Shown here piece by piece: positions 1 to 8,860 of a stretch of DNA of 64,000 bases. The stretch covers positions 1-64,000 of the forward strand of contig CAUVXJ010000060.1 of NCBI GenBank assembly GCA_963555925.1, written 5' to 3'. The stretch comes from Protofrankia sp963555925 (lineage in GTDB: Bacteria; Actinomycetota; Actinomycetes; Frankiales; Frankiaceae). The stretch's first letter is position 1. Each line of letters begins with the position of its first letter. A program made the translations under genes and the position numbers. The notes beneath the pieces are model-generated. The model had not been told where the DNA came from. It made no database searches and saw only the letters and a list, made by a program, of their open reading frames with translations.

Positions 1-1
1 C

Positions 2-457
2 CGCTACTACGATCCCGAGACCGCCCGCTACGATTCCACCGACCCCCTCGGCCTGGCCCCCGCCCCCAACCCTCACACCTACGTCGACAATCCCCTGGGC
101 TGGCTCGACCCCCTCGGCCTCGCGCCCTATACCACGACGGTGGGAAGGTGGATGTCGCAAGAGGAGCACCAGGCAATGATTGACACTGGAAAGGTTCAGG
201 CTGGTAGTGGTGGAACTTCTACCTATGTAGCACACCCGGCGGACCCTGCGGCGTATTACAGGCAGGCTTCTCCTGGGAGCAGATACGTGCAGTTTGATGT
301 TCCGACAGCTTCGCTGAAGCCGGGAGGGGAGCCGGGCTGGGCGCAGATCCCTGGCCCGAATCACCCGATCTATGGGCCGCTCAATGCAAGGCGCGGACTG
401 CCGCCGCCGGAGACGCCAAGTTTTGAAAACCTCTTCTGGGATGGGACGGTCAAGTGA
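2..457 (+). CDS. C-terminal tip of an Rhs/YD-repeat polymorphic toxin (5' end outside window)
   Basis: Open from the window edge to a TGA at 455-457. The first residues (RYYDPE, then a DPLGLAP-type segment) are the conserved end of an Rhs core, where the variable toxin tip begins. The tip, about 105 residues from near position 130, carries GRWMS, TGKVQ, TYVAHPADP, FDVP and WAQIPGPN. I associate this pattern with TreTu-type ADP-ribosyltransferase-like tips that act on EF-Tu; that assignment is from memory of the family, not a search. Rhs cores cage the toxin and the tip acts in a neighbouring cell. The immunity gene starts in the stop codon. Toxin class could be wrong; the Rhs boundary is clear. 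Confidence 0.8.
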   Translation, partial: RYYDPETARYDSTDPLGLAPAPNPHTYVDNPLGWLDPLGLAPYTTTVGRWMSQEEHQAMIDTGKVQAGSGGTSTYVAHPADPAAYYRQASPGSRYVQFDVPTASLKPGGEPGWAQIPGPNHPIYGPLNARRGLPPPETPSFENLFWDGTVK

Positions 458-762
458 TGCCTGACCTGCCATCAAGCCTCAAGGGATGGTATGAACGAAA
501 GTCTTCTTTGCTAGTAGAGAGAGGCGTCAAGATCGGGATTTTTGATTCGCCAGAAGGGCGGGATAAGAATTCCTTCGGTGTTTCCTTGGAGCTGGACTCA
601 AGGATTTCATACTTGACGGTTTGGGACTCTGGAGAGGTTCAGATCTCGTCGATTGATCTGGATACTGACCTCGCCCCCAAGGAGGAGTATCGCGAAAGCG
701 TCCCCGAGGGAGACCTGCTGGTGATCGCCGACAATTTGGCAACCTGGGTCTTTCGAACTTAG
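457..762 (+). CDS. Immunity protein for the adjacent Rhs toxin tip; stop codon supplied by an IS end
   Basis: A 101-residue soluble protein starting at ATG 457, overlapping the toxin stop as TGATG, so translation is coupled; a GTG at 454 is also possible. No signal peptide or membrane segment is seen. Segments such as FDSPEG, LTVWDSGEVQIS and a late acidic stretch resemble the partner proteins of TreTu-type tips. Position directly behind a toxin tip is the main argument for immunity. The TAG at 760-762 lies inside the left terminal repeat of the IS701-type element, so the native C-terminus may have been cut or altered by the insertion. Confidence 0.7.
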   Translation: MPDLPSSLKGWYERKSSLLVERGVKIGIFDSPEGRDKNSFGVSLELDSRISYLTVWDSGEVQISSIDLDTDLAPKEEYRESVPEGDLLVIADNLATWVFRT

Positions 763-2279
763 TACTATAGCCACAGTGATCGCTGTGTGGTCTCTTTCCG
801 GCTCGTCGGCGTGGCGCGATGCGCGGGCGGCCACCGCGTGATTTCTCGGCTCTGTGAAGAAAAACGAGGAAGACGCGATGGCCGCGACTGACAGCGTAAC
901 CCTGGACAACGTCACGGAGTGGGAGGCCGGGCTTGCCGAGCTGTTCGGCCGTGTCGCGCACTGTTTTCCCGGCGACCAGCCGAGAGCGCAGGCGTGGGCC
1001 TACCTGGACGGGCTGTTGTCGAAGAACGAGCGTAAGAACGGGTGGACGCTCGCCGAGCACGCCAAGGACCGGGGGCCGCAGAAGATGCAGCGCCTGCTGA
1101 ACGAATACGCCTGGGACGCCGACGGCGTACGTAACGGCATCCGATCGTATGTCATCGATCACCTGTTCGAGCCCGACGGGGTACTTGTCTTGGACGAGAC
1201 GGGATTCATCATAAGGACATGCATCAGAGAGCGTCCAACGTCAGTACAGCGGGACAGCGGGACAGCGGGACAGCGGGGCGGGTCGAGAATTGTCAGGTGG
1301 GTGTCTTCCGGGGACGGTGCAGGGATGCGGGCATCCCGGACGACGTCGCATTCGCGACGAAGACGGAGCTGGCGCTGGTCATGGTCCGCCGGTTCCACGA
1401 GGCCCATCCCCAGCTGGGCTGGGTCGCCGGCGACGAGGTCTACGGCCGCTCCCCGGAGCTCCGGACCTGGCTTGAGGATCAGGAGATCGGCTATGTTCTG
1501 GCCGTCGCGACGAATACCGAGGTCTCCACGGCGCAAGGCCGATTCCGGGTCGACGCCCTCGCTGCCATGGTGCCTGACACGGCGTGGGAGACGTATTCCT
1601 GTGCTGACGGCTCGAAAGGGCCACGGCTCTACGACTGGGCGCTGGTCGAGACCGCCGATGCCGCCGGCCCCGTCGGACGGCCGCGTCAGGTTCTCGTCCG
1701 GCGTTCCCGCGGCGAGAAAAAGGAGCTGGCGTTCTACCTGACCCATGCTCCCCGGCCTGTTCCGCTGGCGGCCCTGGTCGCCGGTCGCCGGTCGCCGGTC
1801 GCCGGTCGCCGGTGGAATGTGGAGGAATGTTTTCAGTCCGGAAAGAACGAAGTCGCTCTGGATCATTACCAAGTCCGGCTCTACCGTGCCTGGTACAGGC
1901 ACATAACACTGTCCATGTTCGCCCACGCATGGCTCGCCGTCACCGTGGCCAAGAATCGTGAGAAGAGCAGGCCGCCAAAGGAACGGGTGACCACCGCAAC
2001 CGGCTACGCCCGCGAACCCGACGGCAGTATTCCGATCGCCGATCCGCCCGCGCCGGCCAGGAACAAGATGATCCCATTTACCCTCAATGAGATCCGTCAT
2101 ATTATTGTCCAAGTCTGGCAGAAGGCCATCCCTTTCAGTGTCACTCGGCGCTGGTCGGACAGGCGTCGCCGCCACCAAGAGCGGGCGAGCTACTACCACT
2201 TTCTCCGGCGGATACGCGCCGCTCGAGCATCCGCCACGCCGGTCGCAGCCATATAGAGATCACTGTGGCTGTAGTACTA
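760..2279. mobile_element. IS701-family insertion sequence, degenerate
   Basis: The ends are 22-bp inverted repeats, 760-781 and 2258-2279, differing at one base (outer sequence TAGTACTA). Between them lies a broken IS701-type transposase gene. The flanking tetramers are TTAG on the left and CTAG on the right; both fit the YTAR target preference of the family but they are not identical, so a clean target duplication is not shown. The element separates the immunity gene from an unrelated gene remnant, which suggests loss of DNA next to the insertion. Confidence 0.8.
878..2256 (+). pseudogene. IS701-family transposase, frameshifted with an internal deletion
   Basis: The N-terminal part reads from ATG 878 (a GTG at 854 is upstream) through the first catalytic Asp in VLDETGF near 1200. 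It then loses frame. The rest, from about 1240 to 2256, is in another frame and picks up at AGR-ENCQVGVF and GDEVYG, ending in a normal C-terminal half with the WNVEECFQ segment. Compared with intact relatives, the stretch after DETGF and another after CQVGVF are missing. An 8-bp unit is repeated three times at the break (about 1251-1274), and a 7-bp unit five times at 1776-1810, so slippage probably drove the decay. Inactive. Confidence 0.8.
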
Positions 2280-2489
2280 GGCTTCGGAAACGTGACGTTT
2301 TACCGGGTGGCGTTGCCCGTTCGTGTTTATGAGCTACGAACCGGACGATTCGTGACCGACACCAGACTGGAGATCAGCGGCGCAAGCTGCCCTGACCCTT
2401 ATCGCAATCTCGGCTACGACACGAAGGACTACGTCACCCCCTCCAATTCCCAGGTACAGGCCGCCTTCAGACCACTGATCAGCCCGTGA
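2280..2489 (+). pseudogene. C-terminal remnant of an unidentified conserved actinobacterial protein
   Basis: Directly after the IS right end the frame reads about 69 residues (GFGNVTFYR ... VYELRTGR ... GASCPDP ... YVTPSNSQVQAAF) to a TGA at 2487-2489. The composition is protein-like and recalls the extracellular C-terminal domain of actinobacterial membrane proteins with a conserved SCP motif, but I cannot name the family. The N-terminal part is gone; the reading frame upstream is IS sequence, so any start there is accidental. Followed by about 220 bp without a convincing gene. Confidence 0.45.
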
Positions 2490-2713
2490 CCGCCCGTGGG
2501 GTGCCAGAAGCTGAGACGCCACAACCCCTCGTGGCGGTTGCTGCTCGCCGACGTCGAGCAGCTGCTCGAGCTGCTCGCCACCCTGCGCGCGGGTCAAGGC
2601 TGTAGTGCTCAACGATGTGAATGTCGCGCTGCTCCGACGACACACAATCCCCATCGTTCGGCGCACTCGCCCCCACAGTCGCGCTGGCCCACAGTCCCGC
2701 TCTGGTATCCTCG

Positions 2714-4189
2714 TTATTCGTCGTGGTAGAGCCGTTGTAGGTCGATGAGCTCGATGGTGGGGTCGTGGGTGGCGGCCTCGTGCAGTTCAGGGGTGAAACC
2801 TGCCCCACTGAAACACAGCAGGAGTGGGCCGCTGACGCCGCTGGCGGTGTGGTGTGCCGGTAGCAGGCTGCGGATGTGGTCGAGGCGTTTCAGGTGGCTG
2901 AGGCCCGTGGTTTCGTTCCATGTCGCTTCGCCGAGGGCGAGCAGCGTTTCGCGCTCGGAGTCGCGGTGGCCGAAGACCGCGACGTCGATCTCGTGGCTGG
3001 TCCTGGCGGCCGGGTCGTTGACGGTCCCGGCGGCGACCCGGGAAGGATGGCCGCCGTAGGTGTCGGGGGTGGCATGCCAGCGGGCCCATTCGCGACAGAG
3101 GTTCTCGAAGTGCGGTCCGAGGATCGTGCTGCGGAAGGTGGGTTGGGCGCGTTGCCACACGGCCTGCGCGCGGCCGGGACGTTCCAGATCGCCCCAGTAG
3201 GGACGCATGACGGCGTGGTAGAAGGCGACGAGGGGTTCGGCGATCCGGTAGGCGGAGCGGTTGCGGCGGAAGGCGTCGGGTTCGTGGCGGATCAGGCCGA
3301 CGTCTTCGAGCACGCTCAGCGGGTGGGCGAGGTCGGTGGATTTCCGGCCGAGGTAGTCGGCGATCCCGCCGCGGGCGGTGTTGCCGGCGGCGATGGCGGC
3401 CAGTACGGAGTGGTAGAGGGCGGTGTCATGGAGCTCGGGTTCCTCGGCGAGCAGATAGCGGGCTTCGCGGAAGAGGGGGCGGGCCGGGTTGAGGACGGTG
3501 CGGGTGACCCAGGGGTCGAAGTCGTCGGGGCCGGCTGGCGTGTCGCCCTGGGTGAACTCCCGGCGGTAGGCGGGGGTGCCGCCGACGATGGCGTGGGTGA
3601 GTACGGCCGTGCGTGGGTCGGTGATCTCCCAGAACTGGGCGGCGAGGCGGTAGTCGAGGGTGGGGACGACGAGTTCGAGTCCGGCCCGGCCGCGTAGGGG
3701 GGCGTTGCCGGACAGCAGCCGGCCCATGAAGGACAGGGCCGAGCCGCAGAGCAGCAGTCGGACCGGGGTGTTGGTGCGCTGGGCCGTCGGGTCCAGGGCG
3801 CGTTGGATGATGGAGGGCAGAGCGGGGGAGGCCTTGGCGAGGAACGGGAACTCGTCGATGACGACGGTGGTGGGCCCGGCTGTGGCGATGCGCATCAGTT
3901 GGCTGACGGCCTCGTCCCAGTGGGCGAACCGGTGGGGGACAGGCTCGCCGCGATAGCGGGCGAGAGCCTCACCGAACTGGCGCAGGGCGTCGGCTTCGAT
4001 GGTCTCGGTGGCGGTGAACAGGACACCCCCGTGGGCGCGAGTGATGGCGTCGAGGAGGAAGGTCTTGCCCTGGCGCCGCCGTCCGGAGATCACCCCGAGG
4101 GTGGCTTCCCGGCTCGGGTGACCGACGAAGCGGGTGAGTTCGGCCCATTCGAAGTCGCGGTCGAACACCTCGGCGGGCTTGTCCACCAC
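2714..4189 (-). CDS. AAA ATPase of the DUF234/DUF4143-like family
   Basis: About 491 residues. An N-terminal P-loop domain carries Walker A GRRRQGKT near residue 40 and Walker B VVIDEF near residue 110. A later region has the GTPAYRREF turn and a winged-helix-like segment, and the C-terminal quarter resembles the nuclease-like end of DUF234 proteins (IDVAVFG). Such cytoplasmic ATPases are often mobile or linked to toxin-like modules; substrate unknown. I prefer a GTG at 4189 or 4186 because GGAGGG at 4194-4199 fits them; a GTG at 4210 would extend the protein by seven residues. An ACTCCA/TGGAGT inverted repeat lies just upstream (about 4203-4225). It is a single gene, not in an operon. Confidence 0.8.
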   Translation of the reverse strand: MVDKPAEVFDRDFEWAELTRFVGHPSREATLGVISGRRRQGKTFLLDAITRAHGGVLFTATETIEADALRQFGEALARYRGEPVPHRFAHWDEAVSQLMRIATAGPTTVVIDEFPFLAKASPALPSIIQRALDPTAQRTNTPVRLLLCGSALSFMGRLLSGNAPLRGRAGLELVVPTLDYRLAAQFWEITDPRTAVLTHAIVGGTPAYRREFTQGDTPAGPDDFDPWVTRTVLNPARPLFREARYLLAEEPELHDTALYHSVLAAIAAGNTARGGIADYLGRKSTDLAHPLSVLEDVGLIRHEPDAFRRNRSAYRIAEPLVAFYHAVMRPYWGDLERPGRAQAVWQRAQPTFRSTILGPHFENLCREWARWHATPDTYGGHPSRVAAGTVNDPAARTSHEIDVAVFGHRDSERETLLALGEATWNETTGLSHLKRLDHIRSLLPAHHTASGVSGPLLLCFSGAGFTPELHEAATHDPTIELIDLQRLYHDE

Positions 4190-4317
4190 GCGACCCTCCG
4201 ATAACTCCACTTATTATAGCTGGAGTCATCCATCATATCCTGGAAGTGATCGTGCCGTTCGTGCCGATCGGGACGACGACCGGCGCGAACGGGCAGACCG
4301 GGCATACCGGGGGGACT

Positions 4318-4797
4318 CTACGGACGTGGTTCGCGCAGTGTGGTCGGGTCGGTGGCCGGCAGGGGGAGATTCAGGTCGGCGATGGCGGCTCGGCCTTGTT
4401 CAGTGACGGGCATGCCCCAAGCGGAGAAGAAGCCGCGCAGGTCGGCGTTGGCGGTGATGCTGGCGAAGAGGGCCAGGTTGTCGTAGGCGGTCTCCCGGGT
4501 GGGGTGGTAGCCGTTGGACATCCACTTTTGTCGGGTGACCTTGTTCATGCGCGGCCAGAAGTCGTCGCCGAAGGCGAGCCGGAGCTGTTCGAGCGCGGTG
4601 AGGCGTTCGAACAGCTCCAGATTGGTGACTGTGAAAGACGGCGTGTTGACCTTCGCCAGTGCCCTGTCCCAGGTGTCGCTGCCCTCGGCGTCTGTGTCCA
4701 GCAGGCGGGAGCGCTGGCCGAAGGCGCGTTGCACCGCGAGCGACGCGATGTTGACGGTGACCCCCGGAGCAGTGGCGATTCGACTGGGAGCGGCCAT
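4318..4797 (-). pseudogene. C-terminal fragment of an M60-family (enhancin-like) metallopeptidase
   Basis: The 159-residue frame ends with the features typical of the end of M60 peptidases: LEQLRLAFGDDFWPRM, then a DNLALFAS segment, then FFSAWGMPVTEQG and ADLNLP. The catalytic HEXXH region, which lies far upstream in this family, is absent, and I found no continuation on the 5' side before the dispersed repeat at 4934. I read it as a truncated remnant of a secreted glycoprotein-directed peptidase. The first ~40 residues may not be native. Confidence 0.6.
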
Positions 4798-4933
4798 AGA
4801 CCCGGGACGCCTGGCTGGACCAACTACCCACTTCCGGCGCCCTCACCCAGTTCCCCGCGGACAGGCTGACAAAGGTACGGGAAGGCGTCGGGCCGCCATC
4901 GACGCGATGGGGGGCGACTTCAGGATGCCCTAC

Positions 4934-5104
4934 GAGTTCGGAACCGCGATCACATGATCAGCGCGGCATGCCACCTTCAGATCATGAAACTGAGTGAACA
5001 AACGGTCGCTATTGCAGCCGTTTTCGTACTCAATTTGTTGATCGATGAGTGTCTCCCAGACGGTTCCGCCCGATGGAATCCGGCGAGGGCGGCCGTCGCG
5101 GTGG
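4934..5104 (+). repeat. Dispersed 171-bp repeat, copy 1
   Basis: Nearly identical to 12303-12473, with only about two or three differences, and matched in reverse by 18781-18941 with more changes. Both ends are sharp here: similarity stops at GCGGTGG (5104). It contains the self-complementary GATCACATGATC near its left end but no obvious terminal inverted repeats. Both strands are open through it, which makes the neighbouring ArsR reading frame look longer than it is. Function unknown. Confidence 0.8.
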
Positions 5105-5154
5105 GGATCGCCGTCCTCAGGATTGCTTTCGAACGCTGGATCGTCGAAGGGTCG

Positions 5155-5886
5155 GTGCCCTACCGTGGCCGCGTGGGTGTTGACGCCGACATTTCGGTAC
5201 CGGCGCGGCTCATCGCCGAGCCCACGCGGGCCCGTATGCTCGTCGGGCTGGTCGGGGGCATCTGCCTGCCCGCGGGTGATCTGGCCCGCCTGGCCGGGGT
5301 ATCGGCATCGACGGCCAGTGGGCATCTCAAAGCGCTGGTCGCCCACGGGTTCGTCACGGTGGAGCGATCCGGGCGCCACCGGTACTACACCCTGGCGAAC
5401 GCCGACATCGCGTACGCACTTGAGGCTCTACAGGTCGTTGCCCCCGAAATCCCGGTGACGTCGCTGCGCGGGCACCGGGTTGCCGCCGAGCTGCGGGCCG
5501 GGCGGCGCTGCTACGACCACATGGCCGGAGACCTCGGCCTGCGGGTGACCGGGCTGCTGGTGCGCGCGGGCATCGTCGGACCGCTGCGTGCCGGCGCCAC
5601 CGCGGACCTGCACCTCGACGGCCCCGCTCACCCGCTCCTCGACCGGTTCGCCCTGCAGGAGATCGGCGGTTCCCCGCGTCGCCCGCTGGTCCGGGGCTGC
5701 CTGGACTGGACAGGGCGCCGGCCGCACGTCGCGGGCCGGCTGGGCGCGCACCTGCTGACGGTTTTCCTCGACCGCGGATGGGTGGCCACCCGCGCGGGCA
5801 GCCGCGCGCTGCGCCTGACCGGCGCGGGTGAGAGCGTGCTCGTCTCACTCGATGCCGGCGTGCTCGCCGCGTGGGAGGCCGGCTGA
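5155..5886 (+). CDS. ArsR-family winged-helix transcriptional regulator with C-terminal domain
   Basis: About 243 residues. A winged helix-turn-helix near the N-terminus (LARLAGVSASTASGHLKALV) is followed by a wing (RSGRHRYYTL). The C-terminal half has the CYDHMAG, CLDWTGR-RPHVAGRLGAHLL and sRALRLTGAG motifs of the longer ArsR-like regulators of actinobacteria. The frame is open back to 4954 only because the dispersed repeat has no stops; GTG at 5155 or 5173 is the likely start (GAAGGG precedes 5155). It ends 42 bp inside the convergent gene to its right, which together with the P450-like gene is its probable target. Confidence 0.8.
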   Translation: MPYRGRVGVDADISVPARLIAEPTRARMLVGLVGGICLPAGDLARLAGVSASTASGHLKALVAHGFVTVERSGRHRYYTLANADIAYALEALQVVAPEIPVTSLRGHRVAAELRAGRRCYDHMAGDLGLRVTGLLVRAGIVGPLRAGATADLHLDGPAHPLLDRFALQEIGGSPRRPLVRGCLDWTGRRPHVAGRLGAHLLTVFLDRGWVATRAGSRALRLTGAGESVLVSLDAGVLAAWEAG

Positions 5887-6651
5887 GTAGCGGGCGGCCA
5901 GGCCCTGGATGGCGCCGTAGGAGATCGCGGGCGGTGCCGGTTCGCCGTCGCGTATGCGGACCGCCACCTCCACCGCCCGGTCCAGCGCGGCACGGTACAG
6001 CAGCGAACCGCAGCTGATCCGCCGCACGCCGAGCCGGGCCAGTTCCGTCGCCGAGTGGTCCGGTGAGGCGAGCACGTTGACGGGGACCGGCACCGCGGAG
6101 ACGATCTGCCGGATCTGCGGGCTGCTCAGCCGTCCGGGCACGAAGACGCCGTCCGCCCCCGCACCGACGTAGCGCAGAGCCCGGTCGACGGTCTCGGTCA
6201 CGGTGGCGGTGGCGGTGGCGGCCTGCGCGGTCCAGAATGTGTCGACGCGGGCGTTGACGAATAGGCGTGGGCACCGGTCCTTGATCGCTTCGATTTTGGC
6301 TGCGTGTGCGTCGGACGGACCGAGCCGTCCCCGGGTGGTGTCCTCGATGTTGATGCCGTCGACTTCCAGCGAGGCCGCGTAGTCGGCGACGGCGGCCGGG
6401 TCGTCGGCGAAGCCGTCCTCGATGTCGACCGAGACCGGGCACGGCAGGGCGCGAAGCCGGCGCGCGAGGCGACGGGTGAGCTCGGGGATCGCTCGGGAGG
6501 CGTCGGCCAGCCCGTGCTGGGCTGCCAGACCCAGGCTCGTGGTGCCGATCGCCGGGAAACCCGCCGCGAGCAGGGCCGCTGCGGACGCGGCGTCCCAGGC
6601 GTTCGGCAGGATCAGCGGGTCGCCGGCCCGGTGCAGGTCAGCGAAGGTCAT
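5845..6651 (-). CDS. Isocitrate lyase/PEP mutase superfamily protein
   Basis: 268 residues, the usual length for the small members of this TIM-barrel family. Visible signatures are LPNAWDAASA at the start, GTTSLGLA, VDIEDGFADDP (metal and substrate loop) and NARVDTF. The KKCGH motif of true isocitrate lyase is absent, so it more likely works on a small 2-oxo or carboxyphosphonate-like substrate; the reaction is not predictable. The start ATG at 6649-6651 overlaps the stop of the upstream P450-like gene as ATGA, so the two are coupled. The frame extends upstream to 6900 but that is antisense-type shadow of the P450 gene. Confidence 0.8.
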   Translation of the reverse strand: MTFADLHRAGDPLILPNAWDAASAAALLAAGFPAIGTTSLGLAAQHGLADASRAIPELTRRLARRLRALPCPVSVDIEDGFADDPAAVADYAASLEVDGINIEDTTRGRLGPSDAHAAKIEAIKDRCPRLFVNARVDTFWTAQAATATATVTETVDRALRYVGAGADGVFVPGRLSSPQIRQIVSAVPVPVNVLASPDHSATELARLGVRRISCGSLLYRAALDRAVEVAVRIRDGEPAPPAISYGAIQGLAARYSAGLPRGEHAGIE

Positions 6652-7223
6652 CGCCGCATCGCCGCCTGCGCGAGCCGGTGCGCGAGGTCCCGTCCCGGGC
6701 AGGCATGCGGGCCGCTGCCGAAGGGCGCTCCGGACAGGTCCACCTCGACGGTCTCGCCGCGGGGGCCGACCCGCCGGGTGCTCGGGATGGGCGGGCCGTC
6801 CCCACCGCGGAGCAGGTGGGTGATCAGCGCGCGGGTGGCGGTATGGGCTTGCACGAGCACGCACAGCTTCGCCGCCGTCACCTCGTTGTGGCCGCCGCAC
6901 ACCGCGATGAGCCGCTCGACGGCATCGTCGGCCTCGGGTGTCGCCGGCAGATGGGGGTGGTAGGAGGCGGCGGCCGACGCGACGTCGGCCACGAGGTGCT
7001 CCGGTAGTCCCAGCGCCACGAGCAGCATCGCGGTCGGATCGCCGCCCGGGCGCGGATCGACCACCAGGCCGGATAGCAGCTCATCGACCAGCCTCCGGCG
7101 GCGCGCGTGGTCAGCTCCCTCGCTGAACCGTGCGACGCTGCCGCGCAGCCAGGCGACGCCGGAGCAGCCCGCCGGGCACCGCGGCACTGCGAACACAGGG
7201 TCGTCCAGGACGGACGACGGCAT
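6648..7223 (-). CDS. Short cytochrome P450-like protein
   Basis: About 191 residues from ATG 7223, under half the length of a normal P450. It keeps the heme-ligand loop FGSGPHACPGR near the C-terminus, with the cysteine thiolate, and a short I-helix-like part, but the long N-terminal half of the P450 fold is missing. I recall a recurring family of such short proteins beside ArsR and isocitrate-lyase-like genes, so this may be a stable form and not a truncation. Whether it binds heme or oxygen productively is open. It is first in a two-gene operon with the downstream lyase-superfamily gene. Confidence 0.65.
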   Translation of the reverse strand: MPSSVLDDPVFAVPRCPAGCSGVAWLRGSVARFSEGADHARRRRLVDELLSGLVVDPRPGGDPTAMLLVALGLPEHLVADVASAAASYHPHLPATPEADDAVERLIAVCGGHNEVTAAKLCVLVQAHTATRALITHLLRGGDGPPIPSTRRVGPRGETVEVDLSGAPFGSGPHACPGRDLAHRLAQAAMRR

Positions 7224-7579
7224 CTTCTCCACGACTCGATGCTGGACCGCCAGTGTTTCGGTGACACCCGAACCGTCCCCGACCGGTGGCCACCGAGGCC
7301 GCCTATCGGCCCTGCCTGGCCTATGTCGCAGCGTCATGAGCCCGGGGCAGGCACCCCAGCCCCACTCCTTGATCCACATTCCCTTCGGTGCGACGAGTGG
7401 AAGGATGACGTCAGGAGACGCCGGTTTTCGGGCGGAAAATGTATGTTAACCATCCACTCGTGCTGGCCCGGCTACCTGCCCGGTTTGCACCAGTGACCGG
7501 TGGCCATCAACCGAGGATGGCGGCAGTCCGCTGAACTCGTCGCATTGCTGATCGGCTCTGTCTCTGCACATTCCGTGGA
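7224..7579. other. Intergenic stretch with a weak MITE trace
   Basis: No convincing gene. Positions 7353-7386 read CCCCAGCCCC-ACTCCTTGATCCAC, matching the inner right part of the MITE at 16213-16374, but the terminal repeat is not recognisable. The rest contains only short shadow frames. Confidence 0.4.
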
Positions 7580-8131
7580 TCATTCTGGGATGTCCAGCAG
7601 CATCCGGGGGTCGACCGGTGCGGCCTGACTGTTACTGATTCCCGCCCTGGCCTGTTCGATGATCTCCTGGACGTGTCGCTCGATCTGTTCCGGGTCGAGT
7701 CCGAGCGCCTTGCCGATGTGGACCGACCACACCTCGGACCGCAGGTTGGTCTCGAAGTCCAGGTCGGCTCGCAGGTTCTGCCGCGTCGCTTCGCGGTTCT
7801 GGCTCACCATCACGAAGGTGGACAGGAAGATCGCCTCCAGGCTGACAATCATCGTGAGAAGTCCGAACGGATACGGGTCGAAGATGCCGGCCCGCCCGAA
7901 CACGCCCTCGTTCAGCAGGACCCAGGCGCCGAACCAGACGGAGTGGAGATAGACGAAGAGTAGCGAGCCCGCGAACGATGTGATCGCGTCCGCCGCGCGG
8001 TCCTGCGACGTACGCATCCGGGTGAAGACCATTCGCTCGTTGGGGACCCGGACACGGGGACGGGGGTGACCGCCTCTGGCGGCACGGTGCGGCTGGCTGT
8101 AGCCGTCAGCGGGAGAGTTCACGATTCTCAT
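7580..8131 (-). CDS. DUF1003 family membrane protein
   Basis: 183 residues. Two hydrophobic segments (about residues 49-75 and 85-110) surround the family signature around SLEAIFLSTFVMVSQNR, and the C-terminal part is a charged cytoplasmic helix region (DFETNLRSEVWSVHI, EQIERHVQEII). DUF1003 proteins are small inner-membrane proteins of unknown function. The N-terminal 35 residues are basic and proline-rich and may include a too-early start; an internal start at MVFTRM or MRTSQD is possible. Stands alone between remnants. Confidence 0.8.
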   Translation of the reverse strand: MRIVNSPADGYSQPHRAARGGHPRPRVRVPNERMVFTRMRTSQDRAADAITSFAGSLLFVYLHSVWFGAWVLLNEGVFGRAGIFDPYPFGLLTMIVSLEAIFLSTFVMVSQNREATRQNLRADLDFETNLRSEVWSVHIGKALGLDPEQIERHVQEIIEQARAGISNSQAAPVDPRMLLDIPE

Positions 8132-8186
8132 ACTGATGTGCGGGTGCCCGAAACCTGTCCATAGGTTCTGGCGCGCTCGATATCAG

Positions 8187-8278
8187 TTCCACCTGGATTT
8201 CCCGGTGGCGGACCTGGACGCCTCGATCGCCCTGGCCGAAGGTATCGGCGCGGTGCCGTTACGCGGTGACGTTACTTA
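8187..8278 (+). pseudogene. Fragment of a VOC/glyoxalase-like protein cut by the IS5-type element
   Basis: About 30 codons read RYQFHLDFPVADLDASIALA-EGIGA, the typical middle strand-helix unit of VOC-superfamily proteins. It has no start and stops at the left end of the IS5 remnant at 8279. No continuation is visible beyond 8860. A relic. Confidence 0.4.
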
Positions 8279-8754
8279 GAGCGACCGGCAATAGGCGTCA
8301 CTTGAGACGTCGGATGGTGGGTCGGCCGTCCCAGCGGTAGAGCGTCCGGGCTTGCCGGATCAGTGACCCAGCGCTTCCCGATCTGGATCGGGGTCCGCTC
8401 ACCCTTCGGCGCGATCTCACCGACCATGCCATGGGCAGCCAGGACGGTCCGGACCGGCTGGCCGTCGTAGCCGGAGTCCAGGTGCATGCGCGGGTGCGCC
8501 GGCAGGTCACCCACCTGCTGGTGAATCTCGCCGATGGTCGGGTCCAGCAGCGGGGAGTCATGCCGGTTCGCCCCAGCCGAGACGATCCCGAGCGGGACAC
8601 CGCCGCCGTCGGTCCCCACGGACCGCTTCATGCCTTGTTTACGCCGATCCACCGGGGACGGACTCGCCTTGTCCCCACCACACGGCGCCTTGGTGATACA
8701 GCCGTCACCGGTCAGATCCGCCACCTCCAAACCGATCATCCGATGGAACCCCAC
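8272..8754 (-). pseudogene. IS5-family transposase, partial
   Basis: 160 residues in one frame with family motifs: GLEVADLTGDGCITKAPCGG, SPVDRRKQG, GANRHDSPLL and LDSGYD. The first catalytic Asp region (GDGCITKAP) and the HDSPLL/LDSGYD block are present, but the C-terminal part with the catalytic Glu is missing and replaced by a short tail (HHPTSQ ... GRSK) that runs into the left terminal repeat and takes its stop there. The N-terminus is also incomplete. Not functional. Confidence 0.75.
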
Positions 8755-8857
8755 GGTCAGTTACAGAGCGTCGAGAACTCCATGATTGACCAGGGCCATG
8801 CCTGCATCCATTCGGCCCTCATCGGCGTCCCGGTACCGCACCTATTGCCGGTCGCTC
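8279..8857. mobile_element. IS5-family insertion sequence, internally deleted
   Basis: Bounded by inverted repeats GAGCGACCGGCAATAGG (left) and its complement (right), each flanked by TTA (8276-8278 and 8858-8860), a TNA target duplication as in the IS1031-like group. At 579 bp it is shorter than a complete element of this type, and the transposase is partial. The same ends bound the MITEs and palindromes at 16213, 31619, 58743 and elsewhere, so this or a sister copy is the probable source of their transposase. Confidence 0.8.
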
Positions 8858-8860
8858 TTA

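Noticed and set aside
4954..5154. N-terminal extension of the ArsR protein through the dispersed repeat
   Set aside because: The same peptide appears before an unrelated gene at 12354, so it belongs to the repeat.
6652..6900. 83-residue N-terminal extension of the isocitrate-lyase-like protein
   Set aside because: It overlaps the heme-loop end of the P450-like gene in another frame and is Arg/Pro-rich; ATG 6651 starts the family's conserved N-terminus.
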